Assembly (NCBI GenBank): GCA_903938935.1
Contig: CAJAFD010000029.1
Coordinates: 1 to 9,288, forward strand
Source of the DNA: an uncultured Opitutia bacterium
Lineage (GTDB): Bacteria > Verrucomicrobiota > Verrucomicrobiia > Opitutales > Opitutaceae
DNA: 9,288 bases
Reading direction: 5' to 3'
This document shows, one piece after another, positions 1 to 7,500 of this stretch. Made by a program: the position numbers and the translations under genes. The notes beneath the pieces were generated by a model. It searched no databases and was not told the origin of the DNA. It saw only the letters and a program-made list of their open reading frames with translations. How positions within the stretch are numbered: the stretch's first letter is position 1; each line of letters starts with the position of its first letter.

Positions 1-2
1 CG

Positions 3-839
3 CACCGCCGCGTCCAAGTCCTCGGCGCCGCCGAGATGAATTACCTCAAGACCCGCTCGCAAAAAAACCAGGCCGAGACTTTTCGCAAAATGATCAAGGC
101 CGGCGCCCCCTGCCTGATTCTCACGCGTAATTTCAACCCCACCGATGCGATGCTCCGCGTCGCCCAAGAGTTGGATTTCCCTCTCATCCGCACGACGATG
201 ATCACGATGAACTACATCAATCTCGCGACGTTGTGCATCGATAACGAATTTGCTCCTTCCTCCACCGAACACGCCACCACCCTCGATATCAAAGGCGTCG
301 GCGTGATGCTCCGCGGCGATTCCGGCGTCGGCAAAAGCGAATGCGCCCTCGCCCTCATCGAGCGCGGCCACTCCCTCGTCGCCGACGATCTCACCATCAT
401 CAAGCTCCTCGACGAACGCGAACTCATGGCCTCCAGCCGCCTGCTCAACCGCGGCTACATGGAATGCCGCGGCATCGGCATCATCAACATCGCTGAGATG
501 TTCGGCATCAAATCCATCCGCCTCGAGAAACGCATCGACCTTGTCGTCTCCCTGCGCGAATGGACCCCCGAAGTCATCGAAGAACGCACGGGCCTCGAGG
601 AAAACTACTACGAAATCCTCGGCATGCGCGTCCCTCACGTCGAACTCTACGTGCGACCCGGCCGCGACATCGCCCGCCTCGTCGAAGTCGCCGCCCTCAC
701 CCAAGCCCTTAAAAAAATGGGCCACGACCCCGCCCGCGATTTCAACGACCGCCTCATCGCCTTCATGTCGAAACAGACCGCGGCCCCCGTCACCAAAATC
801 AAACCCACCGAACGCGAAGAACGCGCCCCCGGTTCCTAA
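3..839 (+). CDS. hprK: HPr kinase/phosphorylase, N-terminus cut by window edge
   Basis: Bifunctional enzyme that phosphorylates a serine of HPr-type phosphocarriers using ATP or PPi and also removes that phosphate, in the cytoplasm. The frame is open to the window edge, and RVQVLGAAEMNYL matches the end of the N-terminal domain, so about 50 residues are missing and the Met at 36 is internal. Visible landmarks of the kinase domain are a conserved His (270-272), the P-loop GDSGVGKS (315-338), the Asp pair of LVADD (384-389), the family signature ECRGIGIINI (from 462) and the VRPGR loop (651-665) near the C-terminus. The last 20 or so residues are a polar, charged tail with no motif I recognise. 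rph follows after 72 bp on the same strand with no terminator between, so cotranscription is possible. Gram-negative relatives use HprK with incomplete PTS systems for regulation rather than sugar uptake. The identification is firm; the local partner protein is not visible. Confidence 0.96.
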   Translation, partial: HRRVQVLGAAEMNYLKTRSQKNQAETFRKMIKAGAPCLILTRNFNPTDAMLRVAQELDFPLIRTTMITMNYINLATLCIDNEFAPSSTEHATTLDIKGVGVMLRGDSGVGKSECALALIERGHSLVADDLTIIKLLDERELMASSRLLNRGYMECRGIGIINIAEMFGIKSIRLEKRIDLVVSLREWTPEVIEERTGLEENYYEILGMRVPHVELYVRPGRDIARLVEVAALTQALKKMGHDPARDFNDRLIAFMSKQTAAPVTKIKPTEREERAPGS

Positions 840-911
840 ACCCCGCGTCGTTTTGCGCCGCCTTCGCGCCGCGCTCGACACCGCCCGCTCCGGTCGTTCC
901 GCTCTTCCCCC

Positions 912-1658
912 ATGTCCACTTCCCGCATCGACGGCCGCAGCCCCAGCCAACTCCGCCCGATCACCTTTGAGGCCGGCATCGCGCCGCACGCGACCGGCTC
1001 CGTCCTCGTCTCCTTCGGCGCCACGCGCGTCATCTGCGCGGCCACCATCGAGCCCGGCGTGCCGACTTGGATGAAACAGCAAAAAGTCCCCGGCGGCTGG
1101 CTCACCGCCGAGTACTCGATGCTCCCGTATTCCACGCTCGAGCGGAAATCGCGCGACATCTCCCGCGGCAAAATCGACGGCCGCACCGTCGAGATCCAAC
1201 GCCTCATCGGCCGCTCACTCCGCGCCGTCATCGATCTCAACAAGCTCGGCCAAAACACGCTCTGGCTCGATTGCGACGTGCTCCAAGCCGACGGCGGCAC
1301 GCGCACCGCCTCGATCACCGGCGCCTACCTCGCCGCCCGCCTCGCCGTCCAAAAACTCCTCGATGCGAAAAAAATCGCCGAGAACCCGCTCCTTGATTCC
1401 GTCGCCGCCATCAGCACCGGCATTTTTAACGGCCAAGCGCTTCTCGATCTCAACTACGTCGAAGACAAAGACGCCGAGGTCGACGCCAACATCGTCATGA
1501 CCGGCCGCGGCCAATTCGTGGAAGTCCAAAGCAGCGGCGAAGAAACCACTTTCTCCGGCGAACAACTCCAAGCCCTGCTCGCCCTGGCGCAAACCGGCCT
1601 CAAAGAACTCTCCGCCCTGCAGACCGCGTTTCTCACGCAACAGCTGCTGAAGTTTTAA
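912..1658 (+). CDS. rph: Ribonuclease PH (tRNA 3'-end processing)
   Basis: Phosphorolytic 3'-to-5' exoribonuclease that trims the 3' trailer of tRNA precursors and other structured RNAs, releasing nucleoside diphosphates; the family works as a ring-shaped hexamer in the cytoplasm. At 248 residues it is full length for the family. Collinear landmarks are GRSPSQLRPI near the N-terminus, the GWLTAEYSMLP block (62-72), DGRTVEIQRLIGRSLRA (89-105) with the conserved Arg91, the phosphate-binding LDCDVLQADGGTRTASITGA (119-138) with Arg131, and YVEDKDAEVDANIVM (182-196), whose Asp185 and Asp191 match the conserved acidic metal-site pair. The ATG at 912 is chosen because GRS-type N-termini start within a few residues of this point. 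No Shine-Dalgarno is present; the leader is CTCTTCCCCC. The gene is followed by a strong hairpin terminator. No frameshift is seen, unlike the damaged rph of E. coli K-12. Confidence 0.97.
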   Translation: MSTSRIDGRSPSQLRPITFEAGIAPHATGSVLVSFGATRVICAATIEPGVPTWMKQQKVPGGWLTAEYSMLPYSTLERKSRDISRGKIDGRTVEIQRLIGRSLRAVIDLNKLGQNTLWLDCDVLQADGGTRTASITGAYLAARLAVQKLLDAKKIAENPLLDSVAAISTGIFNGQALLDLNYVEDKDAEVDANIVMTGRGQFVEVQSSGEETTFSGEQLQALLALAQTGLKELSALQTAFLTQQLLKF

Positions 1659-1701
1659 GCCGCGCCTGACCAGAAACAGCACGTTTCTCGTCGTCGACTG
1701 G

Positions 1702-1743
1702 ACCCGCCACCGCACCTCGTGCGTCCGGCGGGTTTTATTTTTT
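1702..1743 (+). terminator. Rho-independent terminator of rph
   Basis: A perfect 7-bp stem pairs ACCCGCC (1702-1708) with GGCGGGT (1727-1733). Inside it, past a small internal loop, a second perfect 5-bp stem pairs CGCAC (1711-1715) with GTGCG (1719-1723) around a CTC loop. A T-tract interrupted by one A follows (1733-1743). The T-rich run lies only downstream on the + strand, so the element serves rph. It reaches into the last codons of the convergent gene that ends at 1735. On the - strand no T-tract follows the hairpin, so termination in that direction should be weak. Confidence 0.9.
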
Positions 1744-2253
1744 AATGCTAGGTTTGGCGTCGGACTTCATCTCGGGCTTGGCCTCCGCCTTGAGCTCGGC
1801 TTTGACCGCACCAAACGCGCCTTCTTCCGATGCCCGCACAAAACCTTCCGTCACGCTTTTCAGTTCCTCCCAGCGCGCGCGGATTTTTTTGGCCTCGTCT
1901 TTCGTGATCACGCTATCGGCCGAGGAGATCGCGATCGTCGCCAGCATATCGGCAAATTCCTGCACGATGCCGTTGGTCATGGGAATCAAGGGCTGATTCG
2001 GCGCCAGTTGTGCAGGGTTGCGGATAAAAAAACCATCGGCCTGCTCCGCCACCCATTGCGCGATCCGCTCATCACGCGTGCTGCGGATCAATTGCCCGAC
2101 GCGATCCAGCGGATTATTCGCCCCGCTCCCGGCATCGTCCTCGGGCAGCTCCGCCCATTTATAAATCAGCGAAAGCGAGAGTTGCAGATCGGCGGCGACC
2201 TGCTTCGCGCTGGTTTTTTTGAGAACTTCCCGGATAACTTCGTGCGATTCCAT
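1735..2253 (-). CDS. Putative helix-turn-helix regulator, phage CII-like architecture
   Basis: A 172-residue soluble protein with no exact family that I can name. Residues 14-34 (TSAKQVAADLQLSLSLIYKWA) have the spacing of a helix-turn-helix: a short turn, then a recognition helix ending IYKW. A polar linker (35-48) follows, then a helical region with WVAEQADGFFIRNP (67-80), and a segment with SVITKDEAKKIRARWEELK (114-132) that suggests paired helices for self-association. This layout is reminiscent of phage regulatory CII-like proteins, which is a resemblance from memory and not a proven match. The C-terminal 22 residues (151-172) are an imperfect Ala-Lys-Glu-Pro repeat, probably disordered. 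There is no signal peptide or membrane segment. The ATG at 2253 leaves the HTH about 13 residues from the start; the leader lacks a Shine-Dalgarno. The gene is convergent with rph and divergent from sucC over 146 bp, so it could control itself or sucCD. Mixed GCG/GCC alanine use supports real coding. The function is inferred. Confidence 0.85.
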   Translation of the reverse strand: MESHEVIREVLKKTSAKQVAADLQLSLSLIYKWAELPEDDAGSGANNPLDRVGQLIRSTRDERIAQWVAEQADGFFIRNPAQLAPNQPLIPMTNGIVQEFADMLATIAISSADSVITKDEAKKIRARWEELKSVTEGFVRASEEGAFGAVKAELKAEAKPEMKSDAKPSIKK

Positions 2254-2399
2254 GGCGTGAAGAAGGCTGCCGAGGCATTAGCCAAACGCAATCCTGCGCG
2301 TGCCTGGCCTTACAAGACGTGCTGACTGCACTCGGCCCCGTTTTTGTGCGTGCCACGCCCCGCTCCATTCTGCCAGACCTACCGACCAACTTTCCCCGC
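2254..2399. promoter_or_regulatory. Divergent intergenic region between HTH gene and sucCD
   Basis: These 146 bp must carry the promoters of two divergently transcribed units. I find no convincing -35/-10 pair for either direction. On the - strand, TGGCTAAT (2273-2280) could be an extended -10 element for the HTH gene, but no good -35 sits at the right distance. A short dyad, GTGC-TGACT-GCAC (2319-2331), lies 69 bp before the sucC start and is a possible operator. The frame of sucC stays open upstream to a GTG at 2319, but no family homology begins before the ATG at 2400. The 40 bases before sucC are rich in C and T and contain no purine-rich ribosome site. Confidence 0.45.
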
Positions 2400-3581
2400 A
2401 TGAACATCCACGAGTATCAGGCCAAAGCCCTCTTTGAGAAATTCGGCGTCGCTGTGCCCAAAGGCACCACCGCCACCAGCCCCGAGGCCTTCGTCACCGC
2501 CCTCGCCGCCCTCCCCGAGGGCCCGACCATGGTGAAATCCCAGATCCACGCCGGCGGCCGCGGCAAAGGCACCTTCACCAACGGCTTCAAAGGCGGCGTC
2601 AAATTCTGCAAAACTAAAGCCGACGCCCTCGCCATGGCCGGCAACATGCTCGGCCAGACCCTCGTCACCGCCCAGACCGGCCCCGCCGGCCGCAAGGTCC
2701 AGACGATCTACTTCACCGTCGCGAGCGACATTAAGAAAGAATACTACCTCGCCATCCTCCTCGACCGCGCCACCTCGCGCCCCGTCATCGTCGCCTCCAC
2801 CGAGGGCGGCATGGACATCGAGACCGTCGCCCACGACACCCCGGAGAAACTCTTCAAAGTCCTGATCGACCCCGCCTACGGCATCGCCGATTTCCAGGTT
2901 CGCGACCTCATCTCCAAACTCGGTCTCGCCGGCGCCGAAGCCAAAAACGCCGCCAAACTCATCCGCAACCTTTACACGATGTTCTGGGAAACCGACGCCG
3001 CCATGGTCGAGGTCAACCCCCTCATCACCACCCCGACCGGCGACGTCCTCGCCCTCGACGCCAAAGTCTCCTTCGACTCCAACGCCCTCTACCGCCACCC
3101 CGAGATCGTCGCCCTCCGCGACCTCAACGAAGAAGACCCCAAGGAAATCGAAGCCTCGAAATATTCCCTCAGCTACATCGCCCTCGACGGCAACATCGCC
3201 TGCCTCGTCAACGGCGCCGGCCTCGCCATGAGCACGATGGACATCATCCAACACTTCGGCGGCACCCCAGCCAACTTCCTCGACGTAGGCGGCGGCGCCT
3301 CCAAAGACCAAGTCATCGCTGCCTTCAAAATCATCCTCGGCGATCCCAACGTGAAAGGCATTCTAGTTAACATCTTCGGCGGCATCATGGACTGTAACGT
3401 CATCGCCACCGGCATCGTCGAAGCCGTCAAAGAAGTTGGCCTCAAACTGCCCCTCGTCGTCCGCCTCGAAGGCAACAACGTCGTCGCCGGCAAAGCCACC
3501 CTCGCCGCCTCCGGCCTCGCCCTGGTCTCCGGCGACACCATGGCCGACGCCGCTCAGAAAATCGTCAAACTCGTCGCTTAA
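2400..3581 (+). CDS. sucC: Succinyl-CoA synthetase (succinate-CoA ligase), beta subunit
   Basis: Beta subunit of the TCA-cycle enzyme that converts succinyl-CoA, phosphate and ADP or GDP to succinate, CoA and ATP or GTP, in the cytoplasm. The product is 393 residues, normal for the family. It opens with the canonical MNIHEYQAKALFEKFGV, which fixes the ATG at 2400 over the GTG at 2319. The ATP-grasp domain shows HAGGRGK (50-56), the STEGG block (133-137), VEVNPL (203-208) with metal-ligand Asn206, and Asp220 in LALDAK. The C-terminal ligase domain shows LVNGAGLAM (269-277), FLDVGGGA (293-300), NIFGGI (324-329) and VRLEGNN (354-360). Alanine codons are almost all GCC (eight GCC and one GCT in the first 60 codons), consistent with high expression, strand bias or both. 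sucD follows after 20 bp, so the two are an operon. Preference for ATP or GTP cannot be decided here. No Shine-Dalgarno is present; the leader is CTTTCCCCGC. Confidence 0.98.
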   Translation: MNIHEYQAKALFEKFGVAVPKGTTATSPEAFVTALAALPEGPTMVKSQIHAGGRGKGTFTNGFKGGVKFCKTKADALAMAGNMLGQTLVTAQTGPAGRKVQTIYFTVASDIKKEYYLAILLDRATSRPVIVASTEGGMDIETVAHDTPEKLFKVLIDPAYGIADFQVRDLISKLGLAGAEAKNAAKLIRNLYTMFWETDAAMVEVNPLITTPTGDVLALDAKVSFDSNALYRHPEIVALRDLNEEDPKEIEASKYSLSYIALDGNIACLVNGAGLAMSTMDIIQHFGGTPANFLDVGGGASKDQVIAAFKIILGDPNVKGILVNIFGGIMDCNVIATGIVEAVKEVGLKLPLVVRLEGNNVVAGKATLAASGLALVSGDTMADAAQKIVKLVA

Positions 3582-3601
3582 ACTTCCGCGCCCCCACTCC
3601 C

Positions 3602-4525
3602 ATGGCCATTCTCATCACTCCCGAAACGAAGATCATCGTCCAAGGCATCACCGGCGACTTCGGCGGTCGTCACGCCAAGCTCTCCCTCGACTACGGCACG
3701 CAAGTCGTCGCCGGCGTCACCCCCGGCAAAGGCGGCCAATTCTTTGAATACGGCGCCCACAAAGTGCCCATCTACAACTCGGTCGCCGACGCCGCCAAAG
3801 CCACCGGCGCCACCGTCTCGGTCATCTTCGTCCCACCGCCGTTCGCCGCCGACGCCATCCTTGAATGCGTCGACGCCGGCCTCGACCTCGCCGTCGCCAT
3901 CACCGAGGGCATTCCGATCAAAGACATGATCCGCGTGAAACGCGCCATGACCGGCGCCAAGACCCGCCTCGTCGGCCCCAATTGCCCCGGCATCGTCACC
4001 CCCGGCACCGGCAAAGACTCCTTCGGCGGCTGCCGCATCGGCATCGCCCCCGGCTACATTCACAAAAAAGGCCACGTCGGCGTCGTCTCCCGCTCCGGCA
4101 CGCTCACCTACGAAGCCGTCTTCCAACTCACCTCCAAAAACATCGGCCAGACCACCTGCGTCGGCATCGGCGGCGACCCGGTCAACGGCACCAACCACCT
4201 CGACGTCATCAAACTCTTCAACGCCGACCCCGAGACGCACGGCATCATCCTCATCGGTGAAATCGGCGGCAACGCCGAGGTCGAAGCGGCCCGCTGGATC
4301 AAGGCCAACTGCAAAAAACCCGTCGCCGGCTTTATTGCGGGCGCGACCGCACCTGCCGGTCGCCGCATGGGCCACGCCGGCGCGATCGTCGGCGGAGCTG
4401 AAGACACCGCCGCCGCCAAGATCGCCGTGTTTAAAGAATGCGGTATCGAAGTCGCCGCCACGCCGTCCGACATGGCCGACGCCCTCCTCCGCGCCGCCAA
4501 AGCCAAAGGCGTGACGCTCACGTAA
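3602..4525 (+). CDS. sucD: Succinyl-CoA synthetase (succinate-CoA ligase), alpha subunit
   Basis: Alpha subunit of succinyl-CoA synthetase; it binds CoA and carries the histidine that is phosphorylated in the reaction, and pairs with SucC. Family blocks appear in order: ILITPETKIIVQGITG (3-18) with the Rossmann-like CoA-binding start, GGVTPGKGG-type AGVTPGKGG (37-45), ITEGIP (100-105), GPNCPG (125-130), VSRSGTLTYEA (162-172), CVGIGGDP (186-193), IGEIGG (218-223) and GRRMGHAGAIVGG (253-265) with the catalytic His258. At 307 residues it is somewhat longer than the usual 290 or so. One cause is about seven extra residues, TGKDSFGG in place of a single residue, between TPG and CRIGI (136-143). 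The ATG at 3602 gives the standard MAILI start. The 20-bp gap from sucC and the shared terminator show one operon. No Shine-Dalgarno is present; the leader is CGCCCCCACTCCC. Confidence 0.98.
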   Translation: MAILITPETKIIVQGITGDFGGRHAKLSLDYGTQVVAGVTPGKGGQFFEYGAHKVPIYNSVADAAKATGATVSVIFVPPPFAADAILECVDAGLDLAVAITEGIPIKDMIRVKRAMTGAKTRLVGPNCPGIVTPGTGKDSFGGCRIGIAPGYIHKKGHVGVVSRSGTLTYEAVFQLTSKNIGQTTCVGIGGDPVNGTNHLDVIKLFNADPETHGIILIGEIGGNAEVEAARWIKANCKKPVAGFIAGATAPAGRRMGHAGAIVGGAEDTAAAKIAVFKECGIEVAATPSDMADALLRAAKAKGVTLT

Positions 4526-4555
4526 ACGGAAATCCAAAACTCCGTCTTCCCCCTC

Positions 4556-4589
4556 AGGGCCGCGTCACCCCGCGGCCCTTTTTTATTTT
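4556..4589 (+). terminator. Rho-independent terminator of sucCD
   Basis: A perfect 9-bp GC-rich stem pairs AGGGCCGCG (4556-4564) with CGCGGCCCT (4571-4579) across a 6-nt loop, TCACCC. It is followed by a T-rich run with one interrupting A (4579-4589). The stem starts 30 bp after the sucD stop. The T-run ends on the first base of the stop codon of the opposing pump gene (4589-4591). Read on the - strand, the same hairpin is followed by GAGGGGGAAGA, with no T-tract, so it is mainly a + strand terminator. Confidence 0.93.
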
Positions 4590-7500
4590 CAACCCACCGC
4601 CGGATTCGTCGTCGCTACCGTGGGCTGGCGTCGAAATTTCAGCCGCACGCGATCGAGCCACAGGTACACGACCGGGACGGTATAAAGCGTCAGTAACTGG
4701 CTCACCGCCAAGCCGCCCACGATCGCGAGTCCGAGCGGGCGCCGCAATTCCACGCCTTCACCCGCGGCCAGCACCAGCGGAAACGCGCCGAGCAACGCCG
4801 CAAAATTGGTCATCAAGATCGGCCGCAACCGCATCTGCGCCGCTTCGAAAATCGCCGCTCGCGGAGAAAGTGCGTTGCGCCGTTCCGTATCGATTGCGAA
4901 GTCGATCATCAAAATCGCGTTCTTCATCACGATACCGATGAGCAAAAATAATCCGAGCAACGCGATCAGCGTAAATTCCGTCCCCGTTAAGCGCAGCGCC
5001 AGCAACGCACCGAGTCCCGCCGAGGGCAGCGTCGAGAGAATCGTCAGCGGATGAATCAAGCTTTCGTAAAGAATGCCCAACACCAGATACACCGCGACGA
5101 GCACCCCGAGAATTAAAAATGGCTGCGACTGCAGGCTCTTTTGAAAACCCTGCGCCGCGCCCGAGAGCTCAGTTTGAATTTCCGTCGGCAACAAAATTTT
5201 CCCCATCGCCTTGTCGATCGCGGCCAGCGCTTGCTCGAGCGAAACATCGGGCGCGAGCGCGAAGCCGATGTTCTCCGCCGCGAACTGACTGCGATGCCGC
5301 ACGCGGTCATCCACGAGCGAATAATCGTAACGCGTAAACGCCGAGAGCGGGACTTGTTCGCCGTTGGCGCCGATGACCTGGACTTGTTTCAGCACCGCCG
5401 GGTCCGCCGTGTACTGCGGCGCCAGTTCCATGATCACGCGGTATTGATTCAACCGATCGTAGAGCGTCGCGATCTGCCGCTGGCTAAATGAACTGTTGAG
5501 CACCGAAGTCACCATCTGCATGTCGACGCCGAGCCGGCGCGCCGCCTCGCGATCAATCGTGAGCATCACCCGCGTCGTGCCGCCCTCCGACGGTGCATCG
5601 ATGTCGGTCAACTCCGGCAACTCTCGCAGCGCCGCCGCGATCTTCGGCGTCCACTCGCGCAACAGCGGCATCTCGGCCGACATTAAACTCAGGCTGTAAG
5701 ACGTGGAATCCGACATGCGCGGCGAATCAATATCCTGCGCGCCGAACAGATAAAGCTGCGCGCCCGCGACGATCGGCGCCGTGGCGCGGATGCGATTGAC
5801 CACGTCGTTGGCGGAAATTTTCCGCTCGGCCAACGGCTTGAGCCGAATCGTCAGGCGCGCATTACCCAAACCCGTCGCGCCACCGGCAGAACCAATCACA
5901 TCTGAAATCGCGGGATCCGCCAAAAGATGCCGCCGGAAAACTTCGACCTTCGGCTGCATCACCTGAAAGGAAAACGCGTCATCACCGCGCACAAATCCCT
6001 GCAACGTGCCCGTGTCTTGCTGCGGCAAAAAGCCTTTGGGGATGGCGATGTAGAGCGAGACGTTGAGCGCGATCGTGCCGAGTAAAATGATTAACGTGAG
6101 CGTCGCGTGCTCCAGCACCCACGCGAGCGTGCGCGCGTAGCCATTTTTCAAGGCTTCGAAAGCAGCCTCGGTCCGCCGACGAAATCCGCCCATGGGCTGC
6201 GAGCCGTGCCGCACCAAAATCCGCGCGCACAAACTCGGCGTCAACGTGAGCGAAACGACCAACGAGACCAACATCGCCGCCGCGAGCGTGATCGAGAATT
6301 CGCGGAAAAGTTTTTCCACCAGCCCGCCCATAAATAAAATCGAAACAAACACCGCCACGAGCGACAGATTCATCGCCAGCAACGTGAAGCCGACTTCGCT
6401 CGAGCCTTTCAGTGCCGCGCGAAACGGCGAGAGCCCGCGCTCAATGTGTCGCGAGATATTTTCCAGCACCACAATCGCGTCGTCCACCACGAGGCCCGCC
6501 GCCACAATCAGTGCCATGAGCGAGAGGTTGTTCAGCGAAAAACCATACAGATACATGATCGCCAGCGTACCGATCAGCGAGACCGGGATCGCAAGGCACG
6601 GGATCAACGCCGCGCGCGCGCTTCCGAGAAAGAGAAACACCACGAGCATCACGAGACCAGAGGCGATCGCCAACGTCTTCTGCGATTCGCGCAACGTACC
6701 GCGAATGCCCGGCGAGCGATCCATCACGACATCCAACCCCGCGTCCACCGGCACCAGCGCGCGCAACGCCGGCAACTGCGCGTTGATGGCGTCGATCGTG
6801 GCGATGATGTTCGCGCCGGGCTGACGGCTGATGAGGAGCGTCACCGCCGGTCGGCCGTTGTGAAATCCGCTGCTGTAACGATCTTCAATGGAATCCGTGA
6901 TCGTAGCCACATCGCCGAGTCGCACCGGCGCACCGTCGCGGTAGCGGATGACGAGATTGTGATACTCCGACGCATGGCGCAGTTGGCCGCTCAACTGCAC
7001 TTCCCATTGGCGGTCACCGGCCTCGACCACGCCGCGGGGGCGCACGGAATTGGTCGCACTGATCGCCCGGCGCACTTCATCGAGCGCGATGCCGTAGTGC
7101 GATAAGGCATGAGGATTCAACTGCACGCGGACGGCCGGCAACGAACTGCCGCCGACGGAGACTTCACCCACGCCGTTGATCTGCGCGATTTTTTGCGCGA
7201 GCACCGTCACCGCGAGGTCGTAAAGCGCGCCGGGAGCTAAATTCGGCGAATTCAACGCGAGCGCCATGATCGGAGCCTGCGAAGGATTGGATTTCTTAAA
7301 CGTCGGGTTACCCGGCATGCCCGAGGGCAACTGACCGCGCGCCGCGTTGATCGCCGCCTGCACGTCGCGCGCGGCGCCGTTAATGTCGCGCCCGAGGACA
7401 AATTCCAACGTGATGCTCGTCGAGCCCTGCCGGCTGTCAGAATAAATGCCGCTCACACCCGCAATCCCGCCGAGTGCGCGCTCAAGCGGCGCCGAGACAC

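Noticed and set aside
845..880. Repeated GCGCCGC motifs after hprK, considered as a terminator
   Set aside because: They are direct repeats that do not form a clean hairpin, and no T-tract follows.
541..1074. Pro/Ser/Ala-rich frame across the hprK-rph junction
   Set aside because: It overlaps two well-supported genes in another frame, with low complexity and no homology that I recognise.
2319..2399. Upstream GTG start that would add 27 residues to SucC
   Set aside because: SucC proteins begin with MNxHEYQAK, found exactly at 2400; the extension has no family similarity.
2379..3311. Long open frame on the - strand opposite sucC (310 codons)
   Set aside because: It is antisense to a certain sucC gene. 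Its product is a low-complexity Gly/Ala/Val/Asp/Glu protein, which is what C-ending codons give when read in reverse.
3578..4537. Long open frame on the - strand opposite sucD (319 codons)
   Set aside because: Same cause as the frame opposite sucC: a Gly/Ala/Asp-rich shadow of a highly conserved gene, with no recognisable domain.
6446..7105. Arg/His-rich open frame on the + strand inside the mdtC-like gene (219 codons)
   Set aside because: The composition is typical of an antisense shadow, and the opposite strand is fully explained by the conserved RND protein.
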